A DNA stretch of 64,000 nucleotides from Callorhinus ursinus (GCF_003265705.1 NW_020312785.1:130770498-130834497); one strand, 5' to 3'. Positions 1-12,500 are shown, counted from the first letter of the stretch. Translations and numbers: made by a program. Notes: a model not told the origin generated them from the letters alone.

Positions 1-215
1 AAATTTATAGAGACAAAGTATATTATAGTTACCAGAGAGGCTGGAGAGATTAGGGAATGGAGAGTGATTGCTAATGGGATTCTTTTGAGGGAGGAGGTAT
101 TACAACTTCAGGAATATAATAAAAACCACTGAATTTCACACTTTTAAAAGTATGACCTCTCTATAGCATGTGAATTATATTTTAATTTAAACAACAACAA
201 CCACAGGACTAAAAA
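1..215 (+). mobile_element. Old L1 3' end (L1M type)
   Basis: The stretch resembles the L1M 3' untranslated end: an atagagacaaagta start, a ccactgaatttcacacttt motif, then tatgtgaattatat-like sequence and a nearby A-run at about 211-222. It is truncated by the window edge. Confidence 0.65.
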
Positions 216-829
216 AAAAAAATGTTAGGCTGATTGAGTTAAGAGAAAAGAGGAAAATGAACTTTGGAGTCAGATGAGGCCACTGAGGTGTGTGTATATT
301 AGACAAGGTTCCCATTTGGTTTGGTGTTCTTGGTAGAGCAAAACAGGGATGAAGTCAGTAGCAGGATTCTTGGTGTCCACAAGATGAAAACAGCCTCATT
401 ATGCAGAAGAATCACAGATTTTCCAGACACTGATGTTGGAGATGAATTTCTCTCGTGAGTCCTTATAAAGAGAGTACTGGGAGATGTCATTTAGGATGTC
501 CTTGACATTTTTCGTTGCTCTTCCTTGGGACATCCTTCCACGTAGTTAAGCCTCATCTGTTTTCCAGATTGGAATAAAAAGAGCAAAGAAAAGCAAGACA
601 ATCTGTAGGACCCTAGATTCCAAAAGAAATAATTATGGAAGTGAAATTAAAGAGTCAATAAAGATTGTCACCTCAAAACAAGGGTTGGCCCTCCTCCGCG
701 TTCAATTTCAAATTTTATTGTTTAAAAGCTTTCTCCTTCAAATACTGCCTTTCTGGGTATCTCCTCAGTTTCTTTTCGATCTTCCCTTTTAAGGCAAAAA
801 ATCAATAATATCTTAGAATTTTTCTCTTT
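216..829. other. Intronic DNA with no recognised element
   Basis: I recognise no repeat or gene here. The composition is AT-rich and only short chance open frames occur. Confidence 0.5.
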
Positions 830-1570
830 ATTAAGGTATGATTTACATATCTTAATGGTACAGACCTTAAGTATACTGTTTAATAAGTCTTGATAAAGGT
901 GTATATCCTTCTAAACACCTTTCAGGTCAAGATATTAGAAAGAGACTAAGGGAACTTTCTGGGTTTGGAACATTACCTGTCTTGATTTTGGTGGTGGTTA
1001 CGCTTGAAGGTAGACCGTTCTGATGTCTCCCGCCAGAGATTAGTTTTGCCTGTTGAATTTCATCTGCATGCAGTCATAGTCTACGCTCTTTTGTGTTCCG
1101 TGTTTTTCATTCATTATGTGTGTAGGATTTTTCAATATCAGTGCACATATCGGTTATTTGCTCCGTATTTTGCTGAGTAGTATTCCATTTTATAGATACA
1201 CAGTTCTCACCTCAGTGGATGTTTGGGTTGTTTCCAGTTTGGAGCTATTATAATTAAAACTGTCATGAAGATCCTTGTACATGCTTTGTGGGGGACATAA
1301 ACGCTTACCTTTCTTAGGTACATACTCGGGAGTAGAATTACTGGGTCATAGGGGCATGTGCGCTTCGTTTTATTAAAAATGGCCAGTTTTCCAAAGGTTT
1401 TACCTACCATTTATACCCCATCAGCAGTCTACGTGAATTCTGGTTGTTTCACATCCTTGCCAAGCCTTGGTATTTCAGTCTTTTTAATTTTGACATCCTA
1501 TTGGATATGAAATGATATCTCATTAGTGGTGGTTGTTTGAATCTTCCTGAGGACTGATAACACTGCATTT
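830..1570 (-). mobile_element. Old L1 3' portion, antisense
   Basis: Read on the minus strand this is an L1M 3' region. Typical antisense phrases are present: gagtagtattccattttata, ggatgtttgggttgtttcca, gaattactgggtcata and ttgacatcctattggata. It is diverged and has no intact frame. Confidence 0.75.
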
Positions 1571-2027
1571 CTTTTTAATTTAGCAAAAACTCAACCTCTT
1601 GTTAAATTAGAAAATATAAAACAAAACTGTGCATACATAGTTTGATCTCCTCTTTGTAAAAACAAAGCTTGGAAGATATAGCTCAATATGTTAAAAGCTA
1701 TTACCATATTTTTTGAGCTTATCTGTGTTGTCATTTTATTATTTGTTAGTTTGTGACAAAGAAGAAAAGCTATTCTTTTAAGAAAAGAGGTTAACTCTTA
1801 GATTGATTGAGGTAGAACTTCTGTTTTCCCAATTGTCTAGCACTTGAGGCTAAGTAACGTTGGGTATCGACAGCGCTTTAGACAGAGATGGTTGAGAAAA
1901 TAGACGCCGGCACTGTTTTTGCATTTGTCTGTTTCCCCAGCAAGGGACAAATCCATTTCCATACATTCAGACATCTTGATTTCTGAGGATCACATCCATT
2001 TTTACCTCAATTTAATAGGCCATAAAT
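1571..2027. other. AT-rich intronic DNA with no recognised element
   Basis: No repeat family or gene recognised. Confidence 0.45.
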
Positions 2028-2247
2028 CAGGGGTCAGCGGACTTAAGCCTGTAAGCCAAATCTGGCCCTCTGCCTGTTTTGATCAATAAAATTTTATTGG
2101 AATACAGCCACATACATTCATTTACATATTATCTACAGCTGCTTCCGTGCTATAACACAATTGAGTAGTTGGGATAGAGACCATACAGACTGCAAAGTCT
2201 AAAATATTTACTGTCTGGTCCTTTCAAAAGGAGTTTGCCAGCCCCTG
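2028..2247 (+). mobile_element. hAT-type non-autonomous DNA transposon
   Basis: The element starts CAGGGGTCAGCGGACTT and ends GTTTGCCAGCCCCTG, which are near-complementary terminal inverted repeats. Internal AAAATTTTATTGGAATACAG matches a common mammalian hAT MITE whose name I am not sure of. An 8-bp target duplication is visible, CCATAAAT before and CCATAATC after, which fits hAT biology. Two more copies of the family occur at about 24.6 and 38.2 kb. Confidence 0.8.
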
Positions 2248-2450
2248 CCATAATCCATTCACTCTCATTAAATTTTCTATTTTAATTCAGTCACCAGTTA
2301 CGAGAGTTTAGTTGCATGCCAGACATGTGTGCCGTTTGTAACTGCACCTTCGTTACTGTCCACTTCGTATAAGCTGCTAGTGGTTATGTGCCTTACAATC
2401 ATATCGCAGTAATTCAGTAGGGACCACGTCTAATTTCAACTTTAGACTGG

Positions 2451-2494
2451 AAATTCATAAACAAATTCTCAGAAATTCATAAACAAATTCTCAG
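2451..2494. repeat. Perfect 22-bp tandem duplication
   Basis: A 22-bp unit beginning AAATTCATAAACAAATTC and ending TCAG occurs twice head to tail, at 2451-2472 and 2473-2494, without a mismatch. This implies a recent local duplication. Confidence 0.95.
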
Positions 2495-2724
2495 CATCAC
2501 CCCAAAATCTTTTCACGTTAGAGGAAGGAAAATTAAAAGGATTTTGTTCTGGATAGAAATGTAGCGAATTATAAAGCCATCTCTCTTCTTTGAACACACA
2601 AATGTGAACTTAAGCATCCAACTGATAACTCTTTTTAAGAGTTATACTTTTTATTTTATTTTATTTCTATTATACTTTTTAAGGTATAATAAGTAGTGAC
2701 TGAATATATGAGCTTGATTTTCTT

Positions 2725-2921
2725 TTTTTTTTTTAAGATTTTATTTATTTATTTGACAGAGAGAGACACAGCCAGAGAGGAAACACAAGCAGGGGGAGTG
2801 GGAGAGGGAGAAGCAGGCTCCTGCCTAGCAGGGAGCCCGATGCAGGGCTTGATCCCAGGACCCTGGGATCATGACCTGAGCCAAACGCAGACCCTTAACG
2901 ACTGAGCCACCCAGGCACCCC
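2725..2921 (-). mobile_element. SINEC carnivore SINE, near full length
   Basis: On the plus strand it runs from a T tract and AAGATTTTATTTATTTATTT to GAGCCACCCAGGCACCCC, so it is inserted on the minus strand. A perfect 16-bp target duplication, TGAGCTTGATTTTCTT, flanks it at 2709-2724 and 2922-2937. The perfect duplication indicates a fairly young insertion. Confidence 0.97.
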
Positions 2922-2937
2922 TGAGCTTGATTTTCTT

Positions 2938-3939
2938 ATCTAGAAATTGTCTCTGAAAGCAGTTGTAGGAGAGAGAGTAATGTGAGCAGTAGCACCAGAG
3001 TTGGAACAGGTACTTCCCAGAATGACTTCTCTTTGTCTAAATGGTCACATGGTGTATTAAACCGCATACGGTATATATAATGAAATGCTTTAACACTTAC
3101 ATCCACTTGTGACAAACATATTACTCTATACCGGCGCCTTTTCTAAACTATCAAAGAGGAACTTAAAACAAAGACCCTAAATAAACTAGCATGGTGTCCG
3201 GGCCCATTGTAAAGACAGACTCGAAGGTAGAAGAACAGCCACTGCCTCTGTTTTATAACTTTTAATATGAAGATATACATTCCTACTCTTTCCACTAGAT
3301 ATCTAAGGAGTTTGTGAGAATAAAATCTCAAGAGTAGGAAAACCTGTGAAAGTACTCTGATGAAGCCACCTGCTTGAGAAACAGCGGACGTAATTGTGGT
3401 GAGTTTTATTGGCCCCCGGCTACCGAGGTAGCCCCCATCGGAGGACAGGGCAGGACTTGTCACCTCAAATCCCATCACCCACGACTTCCCATGTGCACAA
3501 TACAGAGCCCATCTCCAGTGGAGAAATGTACAGATTCTTTCTTAGCAGAACTTTCCTGACCTACTTTGCGTTCCAACTTTGCTCACCTAAAAGATACAAC
3601 CATCTTTTCTAGAGTTTCCGGATCAAATCTAATTATACGAAACTGGGGGTGCATCAAGCATCGCCTCACATCCAAACTCATCACAGGGGCTTCTGCTTCA
3701 AGGGTGAATCAACATGTGCACTTGGCTGCTACAGGGAGCTGACAGATCCGAAGTTATTCCTGGGGCGTCTGACAGTTTCTAGGATGTTAAAAAAAAAAAA
3801 AAATGAGATCCACTGGGGCTTTGGTTCTGCTGGACTGTAACTCATTAATAAATGGAGAAGAGATCTGTGCATTAGGCATGAATATACCCTCTGTAGCCTA
3901 TTTTAATCATGGTCTGTTAAAAGGCAATACACTGAGAGT
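2938..3939. other. Intronic DNA with no recognised element
   Basis: Overlapping short open frames on both strands around 3.1-3.6 kb show no family signature. An A-run lies at 3789-3802. Nothing else is recognised. Confidence 0.45.
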
Positions 3940-4050
3940 CCCAAAGGTAAGACGTAGGGAGTAGCCATGCCCCTCGCTAGCTGGGTGACCATGTGCAAGT
4001 TACCTCGCTGGGCATTACACATCTGTACCTCAGGGCCATTGAGGCAGTGA
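3940..4050 (+). repeat. MIR fragment
   Basis: The core phrase CTAGCTGGGTGACCATGTGCAAG resembles the MIR core (gctgtgtgaccttgggcaag), followed by ATCTGTACCTCAG-like remnants. Confidence 0.55.
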
Positions 4051-7000
4051 TTGGTAGATTCCTTTCCAGACATCACCCCATCTGAGACAAAAACCTGCAA
4101 CATCCCTTTAATTAGAATCAGTAAGACCTCTTCACTGGAAATCATATTTACTTCCAGGACACAATTACAGTGAAACCTAATTCATACTGTGTTCTGCTCC
4201 TAATAAAGTAGAGAATTGTCAAGTGGTTTGGGAAAATGTGATGTGCCAAGATTGACTTTTCTTGCTGCTTTTTCTTCCTATGTCACCCTTTTACGTGGGG
4301 CTCTCTGAACACTCCCATCATGACATGCTATGAAAGAGTAACACCATTTTCGAGATGAGATACCCGAGACACAAAGAAGTTAATTACCTTGCGGAAGAAA
4401 ATATGTAATAGAAAATATGTTAAGCAGAAGTAGTCAAGAGGCGGAGTTGCAGGCTTGGCATAAGAGAAATAAAGTTATAGTTATGCACTTTACAGTTTCT
4501 AGGGCTTGCCGCGTGAATATGTAGATGTAAAATCCATGAGAAAATTTGTCCCAACCTGAGACTGTCTCTGGGCAGTAGTTGGGAAGGGAGAAACAAAGAG
4601 AATGGGTGTAAATAACCCCTAAGGAGGCATGAGGAGTGGGGGGCGTATCTAGACTAGGTGGCGGTATTCACACATCCCCCCAACCCCAAGTCCCAGGCAA
4701 AGCCCACTCATCACTGGCTTCCCATCCTTGACTTTGAAGGGTTCTTCACTTAGTAGTAAGGTTTTCTTTATAAGTCCATGAAAATAAAGCTCCCAGGGAA
4801 AGGTGGCACGTTCAATCACTTTTTAATATTTTAGAAGAAATAAGTGTTGGCTCTTATTTTGTGAGCACATTTGGAAGAGGGAGAAAAGGAGAAAGAAGGT
4901 TTGGGGGCACACTGGGGGAGAAGTAAAGATGGAGAACAGGGGGAAGGCCTGGCCCAGAATGAACCATGGCGCAAAATTTGGTCTGGAAGCCCAGCTCTGG
5001 GGAAGTGAAAGGTCTTCAGATCCTCACTGAGGCCCCAGCAGCCCCATTCCTGAGGAGCCTCTGTCCTGCCCTCATACCTGTGGTAGACCTGGGGTGTGGT
5101 TGGGTATATGAGTTAAGGCCCTACATTCTTGCCTCAGGGTTCTGTCCATAGAGCAGGAGACCCAGGCTGGTTGGTCTCCAAGAGTCCATCCAGGCATGGC
5201 CTCGGTAGGCACTGAATAAGGAACAAATGCATGCATGATCATAATCTAGTTTGAATGGTCGACATTTTTTTGGTGCTATCTAGAAAGTTCTCTTGGTCAC
5301 CAGAGCTCAGATTTAACACATGGAAATGTTTCAGTTGGTAACAACTTTGTTCAGAAGCCCAGTGCCCAACACATAGTGGTGTCACAATGATACTGTGCCT
5401 GAATGTATTGAAAATATCACTGGGTTTCCAGTAAGTTCTGCAGACTTAATCAGAAGCATTTTTGCTTCACATATGAAAAGTTGAGGGATGTCTGCCCAGG
5501 AAAATGGTTTTCTGTTCTTGTTTCTACTGGATTTCTGATGTCTTGATTTCCTCTTGCAGGAAAAATCAAATCCTTATTAATGGGAAGACTTTTTTTCAGA
5601 GACACAGTTGAGGTTGGGCAGTCACTGTTTAAAGGAGGTGTGGGGTCAGGTTTTACAAAGCAAATGGTCCTTAACATGAGCAGTCACCACCTTCAAGTAG
5701 TGAGATCTTGGCAGGTATCATGTGAAGCAAGCAAGGGGGATACTGAAAAATCCTGTAAGATTCAGGAATATAAGATGTATACAACGAAAATGACTTGGTC
5801 AGTGTCAACGGCTAATAATGATGGTGCCCGAAACAGAACGTGGGTGCCCTGATTCTGAGGGGAATGCCCTTATTCCCAGAGCATCCTGCTCCTAGGAGAG
5901 CATTTCACCAGCTGAGCTGAATAAATTGCAAATTAGGAGCATCTAGAAGTCAGGGACTGTGTCTATCCCATGTACTTTATACAGTTTCCTCAAAAACTGC
6001 TTAACAAGTGCTTTTTGAAAATGATGAGGAAAAAAAGCTTACCTATCACTTCCCTTTTTGAATAAAAAATCAGCCCTCGCTCACATTCTCAGAATTGAAA
6101 GGGGGGAAAGAATAACCATAAAACTTCTGCAGTGATTTTTATACTCTTTCTCTTTCACAGGACCTATTAGTAACATGGCATAATTTTTTTAAATGGGCCA
6201 TTTTTAGCAATAGAAGAAAAAAAAGTCTCTCACTCCCATTCCCATATAAAGTACAATTTGAAAACTGCCTCTGACAAAGTTGTCGCGTCACATCCTGTGG
6301 GCAATGCCTGAGGCTGATGCACATTTAATTTTCTGTGGGGTTTCACGGCTGTGCCCTCAATACAGAATACATTGCTCATTGCCACTGGAAGGGAATTTGT
6401 TTAAAAAGTAAAGGGAATTCTTGAGCTGTCTAAGAAGGGTTTTGAAGCAAGAGCCAAATGGAATGCTGCCTTCCCCTCCGCACAACGTGGGGCTGATGCC
6501 AACACTTGCTTTCTGAGGAGCTTGAGCTTGGACAGTCACCTGACAGTGCTAATGGAGTCAGAAAGACACGCAACCAAATCACAGTGACCCACTTTTGTTA
6601 CCATGGCCCCCAGCCTAAACGTTAATTTTAAACGAACGCCTTGAAAATTCAGATTGAACAAAAGGTACAGTGCATAAGTTGGTTTCTTCCACTCTCTTCA
6701 GTCAAGGTGTTGGCCAGAAGAGGAAGATCAAAGAATAATTTAACCAGAACCTTTTCCCAGTAGGAATTAGGGTTAGATCTGAGAAGTGCCAACAGCGCCA
6801 TTGTTTCTGACCTCTTCTCCATCTTGGTTGGAATAAAGATGAGGCTCCTGAAGAATTTAGTACACATCTTTTTCATCTCATAAAGGCAAGGCTTAAAACC
6901 ATGGTCTAACAAACACTTTCAAAAGCAGTTCTCGCCACCACCACCCCCCCCCCCCCCCGCCCCAGTCCAGTCCCTCCCTCTTCTCTCCATCTTGGACGGT

Positions 7001-7379
7001 TTGCTTTTATGGCTCTGGGAATACAATCCGAAATTAGGCTTTATGTGGAAGTTTTTCAGCTTTCAATTTATTTCACAACCTCATAAAGTGTTCTGACAGA
7101 GCTCTTCAAAAATCCCCAGACTTGTGGTGCTAAATGGATGGCCCAAAACACAAATACAGATCTTTCATGAAAATAGAATTCCCAGGAGACTGTTTTCTCC
7201 TGTCTCTCTTGGAGTGACACACCCAAAATTCACTTGAAGCAAAAACAAAATAAAATTAAAGCCTGGTGTCATTTTGAAGGGAGAGGCAGAGGCAGGAGGG
7301 GCAGAGAGAAGGGATGTTGGAAGGAGCAGAGAAGGAATGCAGGTAGGAGCACAACGGGTAAATACGTATGTGACGCCAA
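4051..7379. other. Mostly unannotated intron with short L2-like scraps
   Basis: Weak L2 3'-end phrases occur near 5.34-5.42 kb (gcccaacacatagtgg) and 5.94-5.99 kb (cagggactgtgtctatccc). A C-rich run lies near 6.94-6.96 kb. I see no gene. Confidence 0.4.
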
Positions 7380-7520
7380 GTTGCCCCTGTCTCCTGTCCT
7401 CAATAGTAAGGTCCTTGAGGTCAGAAATTTAAACTTCATTGTCTTCATAAACCTCCCGCTGAGCCCCCAGCACATGGCTCATGACTCCATGAGTTCACTC
7501 ATTTATTCACAGATTTCTTG
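7380..7520 (+). repeat. L2 3'-end fragment
   Basis: Phrases such as aaggtccttgaggtcagaaa and gcccccagcacatggctc correspond to the L2 3' end (gggcagggacc, ccccagcgcctagcac). Confidence 0.5.
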
Positions 7521-7524
7521 AGTA

Positions 7525-8040
7525 TTTACCATTTGGTCTTTCAACAGAAAACGTTTATTGTGTGCCAACTATAGGTCATATGTTCTAGGTGCTGAGAATC
7601 AACATTGAAGAAGGTCCCTGTTGTCATGGAGCCTTTGTTTGGCGTGGGGGAGAGGGTAGACAGATGTTACTAATCAGTTTTATGTAATACATTAGATGGT
7701 CATCACTGCTTAGAACTGGGCTGTACAACATGGTAGTCAGTACATATGGCTCCTGAGCACATAAAATAGAAAGAAAAACATAAGGCAGAGTATTTGGGGC
7801 CAGTGGGAGCTATTTAATAAAGGATGGACAGGGAAGGTCTGTCTGGCAAGGTACTACTCAGGCAGGAAATGAGGGAGCGAGCCACACAGATACTAGGGAA
7901 AGAGAGTTCCAGGCAGAGTAACAGCAGGTGCAAAGCTCTGTGGTCTGTGTTGAAGGTTGGGAGGTAGACGAGACAGGCACAGTCATGGTCTGTGCTCTCA
8001 GAGCTTTCATTCTGCAGGTCAGGTAGAGATTAAATTAGGA
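7525..8040 (-). repeat. L2 fragment, antisense
   Basis: The phrases tttattgtgtgccaactat, gttctaggtgctgagaat, ttccaggcagagtaacagc and aggtgcaaagctctg are the reverse of typical L2 3' sequence. A possible continuation lies at about 8590-8770, beyond the DNA transposon at 8061-8373. Confidence 0.65.
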
Positions 8041-8060
8041 GGCAAAGAAATATATATATG

Positions 8061-8373
8061 CAGTTGCCCCTTGAACAATGCGGGGGTGAGGGGCACTGAC
8101 CACCTGCACGGTCAAAAATCCATGTATAACTTTTGACTCCCCCCCCCCAAACTTAACTAGTAATAGCCTACTGGTGACCAAAAGCCTTACCAGTGACATA
8201 AGTCATGAATTAAGTTATTTTCTATGTTATATGTATCATATACTCTATTCTCACAGTAGAGTAAGCTAGAGAAAAGAAAATGGTAAGAAAATGCTGTGCT
8301 GTGTTTACCGAAAAAAAATCTGTGTATAAGTACACCGACACAGTTCAAACCCATGTTGGTCAAGGGTCAACTG
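8061..8373 (-). mobile_element. MER2-like Tigger DNA transposon
   Basis: The ends CAGTTGCCCCTTGAACAATG and GGTCAAGGGTCAACTG are inverted repeats of the Tigger group. The internal phrases cttaactagtaatagcctac and aagctagagaaaagaaaatg match MER2 as remembered. At 313 bp it is a little shorter than the usual 345 bp. The right side is followed by TA; the left TA is not preserved. It is too short to encode transposase. Confidence 0.85.
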
Positions 8374-8589
8374 TATAGTTAAAAATCAAACTATAATAGA
8401 AAATAAGTAGGAGAAAGGACTTAGAATTGGCTGACGAGAGAAGACCGTGGTGAGGCAAGTGTGAATAGTTGTTGACCCATGTATTTAGAGGGGAGAGGCT
8501 GTTACAGGCAGTGGGAACCACTTGAGAGGTCTGAGGCTAGAATAAATCTGGTGTCCTCTGGGAACCCACATGAAAGAAATCCCTGGGGC

Positions 8590-8770
8590 CGGGCTAATGA
8601 GCTTGGGGAGAAGTGATCTAGCATGCCATTGGAGAGGAAGCCAAGGACCAGATTAGCAGGCTTTTGTAGCCCATGTGAAGGAATTTGATTTTATCCTTAT
8701 TGTGGTGTGGCACCACTGATAAGTGATGAACACTGAGGGACATCACATCTGTGGCTTTAAAATACGGATT
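8590..8770 (-). repeat. L2 fragment, antisense
   Basis: The phrases aggcttttgtagcccatgtg, gaatttgattttatcctt and cactgataagtgatgaac resemble the inverted L2 internal region. It may be the continuation of the piece ending at about 8040. Confidence 0.45.
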
Positions 8771-9014
8771 GATCAGCCTACTGTGTGGGGAATGAGTTGG
8801 GGAAAGAGCTGGGAATGAAAGTGGGGGGACAACCAGTTAAGAAGTCTAAGCACAAGTTGACAATGCCTTGGACTGAGGATGGTGGCAGTAACGATAAAGG
8901 AAAATGAAAAAGAAAATTTGAAAATAAAGAGAAGTGGATGGATTTAGTAAATAAATTGGAGGTGGACCTGACGTGATATAGCACATAAAAGGTACATGGA
9001 GAACGTTGGAAAAA

Positions 9015-9095
9015 ATGGATGTTTGGTTGTTTGGGTGGGTGTTTGGATAGACAGGTAGAGTGGATGGGTGGATGGATGGATAGATGGGTGGGTGG
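9015..9095. repeat. GGAT/GGGT-type degenerate simple repeat
   Basis: About 80 bp of TGGATGGATGGATAGATGGG-like and TTTGGGTGGGTGTTTGG-like units. Open frames over it are artefacts of the repeat. Confidence 0.85.
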
Positions 9096-9424
9096 TTACT
9101 AGTTCTCTGGCCTTCAGTGCAATTCTGGCAGGCCAATCTCAGCCTTTAGGACAGAGTGATATTTACGCTGGTTTCTAGAAGTGTTCCCCTTCCTCAGGTG
9201 GATCCTTACTTTCCCGTGATTCCTCACTCATGATTTTAGTGATGGAGTTCTGCTGGTGATGGTATTACATTATTTACCAGCAATCCTGCCAGAAGACCTT
9301 ATTTGTGGTTAAGCAACTGGGTGAGTGGTCAACTGGGTGAATGGTCATTGTGTGTAATTACCTGGGAGCAGGGTGTGTAGAGAGCCAGCTTTTTTAAAGT
9401 CTTCATGGGGCCAGGTCGTGTGCA

Positions 9425-9600
9425 GCCTGTTTTTTATAGGTTACTTCAGATAATCCCTAGGACTGTCCTGTGAGGTTGACACCATCCAGCCTCTTATACA
9501 GATAAGGAACTTAAAGCGTAAAGAAGGCAGGTCACTTGCTTGAGGTCACAGAGGGTCAGTGGCGGGAATGATTCCCCCGCTGACCCAGATGTGTAGGTGA
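9425..9600 (-). repeat. MIR, antisense
   Basis: The order tacagataaggaacttaaag, gtcacttgcttgaggtcaca and gggtcagtggcgggaatgat is the reverse complement of a MIR core. An imperfect palindrome inside it is listed among the findings. Confidence 0.65.
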
Positions 9601-9889
9601 GAACCTCCGGTGTCTATTCTAACGTGCCAGCCCTCCAAATTCTGGTTTTCTGTGGTCATTTAATGACCATGATTTTGAACCATAGCCCTAAACGTTCAGT
9701 GTTCTAGCTCATTCCTCAGTGAGGCAAAGGCTCCAGAGATCCCTGTGAGCACTGCCGATGTAGACCCAGTGGTGGGCACTTTGACTTGATTTCCTCCACA
9801 AGGAGACCTAGCTGGGAGTCCTTCAGCTGAGAAGCACTAAAGTTGATCGTGAATGATCTTTGTATGTTTCCAGTAAACCAATTCCCTTA

Positions 9890-10090
9890 GGGTAGTGGTC
9901 AAGAAAGCTGGGCTTTGAAGGCAGTCAGCCATTGGTTCAATTCCAGCTCCAAGCTATCCGTGAACTGGAGTTTCCTTAAGTACAAAATGGGGCTAAGCCA
10001 ACTTCAGGAGTGTGTGACAGGATTAGCTTATACATGAACCATTTAGTCCAGATCCTTCCAAGCACAGGGTAAAGTGGAACAAAGAACAAC
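9890..10090 (+). repeat. MIR
   Basis: The phrases gggctttgaaggcagtcagc, ttcaattccagctccaag and tttccttaagtacaaaatgg follow the MIR order from 5' half to core. Confidence 0.65.
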
Positions 10091-11265
10091 TATTACCCTA
10101 TGTCTCTAGGCAAGGAGGGGTTTTTTGTTTTTTTTTTTTGAGGGTAACTAGATGTCGTTGGCATTCCTCTAACAAACCTAAATGTGATTATTTCTCCTTG
10201 AGTGAATAAAAATTAACTGTAGGTAATTATCTTTGCCTCCACAGAACTTAAGAGAAAAACAAACAATTCACTCTATAAACCTCAGGGGAAAAAAGAGCCC
10301 TTTTTCCCAGATTTCTTGCTGTTTGTTTCTTTACCTCAGTCTCTCCTATTCAGAGCATAATGAGCACTGCTTTTGCTGCAGCAACAAGGCCCCTCACAAA
10401 GCGAGGCGGGAGGCCTGTGGATGAGGTGCTCCACAGGCCGAGCCAGAAGCCTGAGGAGAATGCTTGCCAAACACTGATGTTTGACTAATTGGTAATGTCT
10501 GGGGAGTTGGCACCAGGAGAAAAGAAAGTAAAGGGACTGGTGGATGTTGAGGAAGGAAGAAAGACAGACTTGAAGCCAAGCATCAAGATTCTGGAGAATG
10601 AGCTTGGCCAACATGGAGTTCAAGGAAGTTTGTCAAACAGTTTTGAAATGGTCAATTAAACCCCTGAAGGACAGTTGGCCTAAGTTTGCAGCATTAGCTC
10701 TAGCGGAGTCAGATCGCAGGAGGGGTGAGGCAGGAATATGAGTGGAGTTTCAGGTGCGCCCTCTTGAGGCCAGACAACTCCGTGCAACATTGGCCTGAGA
10801 CCCTGTTAACTGCATTTTAGGGTGGTGGTGGGTCAGGAGTCTAGGACCAGTCCTCTTCTGGGTTGAACTGAGGTAACTCACCCATCATATTCCCTATGCT
10901 AGTGAAGCTGGAAATGAGCAGCCTTATGGAGGTGAAAGGTTTCTACCCCTCTGTTTGCACATCGCCAGTAGGCCACTCAACATAGAATCACCTAACTGGG
11001 TCCATTTCCAGAAGTGGGCTGGCAACTTTGAGAAGGTTGCCGCCTTCTTAAAATAGAACCGTAAAGATGCACCTCACCAAGAACCCGTCTATGAATCTGA
11101 TCTATTCTTTTCAAGTTAGAATGTTCTGTCCTTCACATTCTTCGGCCATGTTCATTTTCTTGTATTTTCTCTTTGTTACGGTGGTCTTTCTGAGGCAAAA
11201 AAAATCCAACCATGGCTCTCTCCTGCTGAAAATTGTTCGATAGGGGAATGAGATGAGGAATAACT
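10091..11265. other. Intronic DNA with no recognised element
   Basis: A T-rich run lies at about 10121-10140. I recognise no family between here and the L1 end that follows. Confidence 0.4.
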
Positions 11266-11269
11266 GGAA

Positions 11270-11985
11270 TAGTTTTCACAGTTGTTTAGATGGTGAATGA
11301 CTACAACAGCTTTGAAAAAATAATTTAGCATTATCTGGTAAAGTGGAAGCTATATGTACCTGGTGACCCAGCCATATTCTCTCTTGGATATAGGTGTGTA
11401 TTTTTCTTCCCCTAGAAAAATGTATACAAGAATGTTCCTAGCCAGCAGTGTTCAAAGAAGCAAAATGCTGGAAATAATTTGATTTTCCACAACAGCAGAA
11501 TACAGAAGTAAATTCAAACTATGAAATACTATACAGTAATGAAATTGTATAGTATAGAATATGAATGAATCTTAGGTTGCCTCCTACCATAGCATTAAGT
11601 CACAGAAGATTATAGATGTTTTCATTTATATAAATTTCAAACCACATAAAACAAAAAACTGCCTTTTCCTTATGGATGGAAATGTGGTAAAATTGAAAAG
11701 GAAACCACAGAAATGATAAACACAAGATTGAGAATAGAGTTACTTCTGAAGGATGAGGAAATGGGAAGGGGAGCCCAGGAGACTTCAAAGGAAGACGAGG
11801 TGTGCTTTGTCTTAAAAGTACTTAAAAGGGAATTTTGGGGGGGGGGTGAGGGAACTTTTCTTTATCTTGAGCCTAGTGGTGTTTACGTGACTGTATGTAT
11901 TTGTTAAAACTCATAGAACTAGCTACCCCAAAGGGTGAATTTTGTAGTGTATAAATGATAGCTCAATTGAAACAACACTTGTTAA
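11270..11985 (+). mobile_element. Old L1 3' end
   Basis: A typical L1 3' untranslated order is seen: ggtgacccagccatattctc, gtatacaagaatgttcct, actatacagtaatgaaatt, then caagattgagaatagagttac and aactagctacccc-like text, ending near cttgttaaag. It is diverged, with no open frame. Confidence 0.7.
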
Positions 11986-12033
11986 AGAAAAGTGTACGGT
12001 AGGCACATGGCGTGTTTATTATATCGTGATTTT

Positions 12034-12142
12034 TTTTTTTAAGATTTATTTATCTTGGGGGTTGGGGAAGCATGGGGAGGTGGGGCAGAGAGAGAGGGAG
12101 AGAAATCCCCAAGCAGCCTCCCTGCTGAGTGCGGAGCCCGTG
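12034..12142 (-). mobile_element. SINEC, 5'-truncated
   Basis: A T tract and AAGATTTATTTATCTT lead into the SINE body, which stops at GCGGAGCCCG before the tRNA-like head. The flanks TATCGTGATTTT and TATTGTGATTTT (12022-12033, 12143-12154) form a target duplication with one mismatch. Confidence 0.85.
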
Positions 12143-12239
12143 TATTGTGATTTTGTTTATGCCTCCTATGAAATTTGTATTCTTTTATAGTTTACCCAAA
12201 AGCAATTTTTGAAACCCCTCAAGCGTTCGCCGTTTTCTT

Positions 12240-12500
12240 CAGGTTAATCTCACATGGCAGTCGTGGCCTCTGGCCCCCCCCGCGTGCCGCCCTGCCCTGC
12301 TTGCCCGTCTTGGGCCTTTCCGCCCTCCCAGACTGCCCTAACCCACGTGCCCGCGCAGGCCCTCCTTTTCCTAGTTTGGCGCTGACCTTGCTGCACTGTG
12401 CTCATCGGTGGATTGCTCTGTCTCTCACTAAACTGTAAGTTGCCAGCATATTATCTCACCTCTCAAGCCCCCAGTCCTAGCACGTGGTCAGATACACAAG
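12240..12500 (+). repeat. L2 3'-end fragment
   Basis: Pyrimidine-rich text, then ctctcactaaactgtaag and gcccccagtcctagcacg, fits the L2 3' end (actagactgtaagctcc, ccccagcgcctagcac). Confidence 0.5.

Noticed and set aside
9015..9136. Frames rich in HPSIHPS-like repeats
   Set aside because: They are translations of a GGAT simple repeat; the same holds near 32.1 and 42.1 kb.
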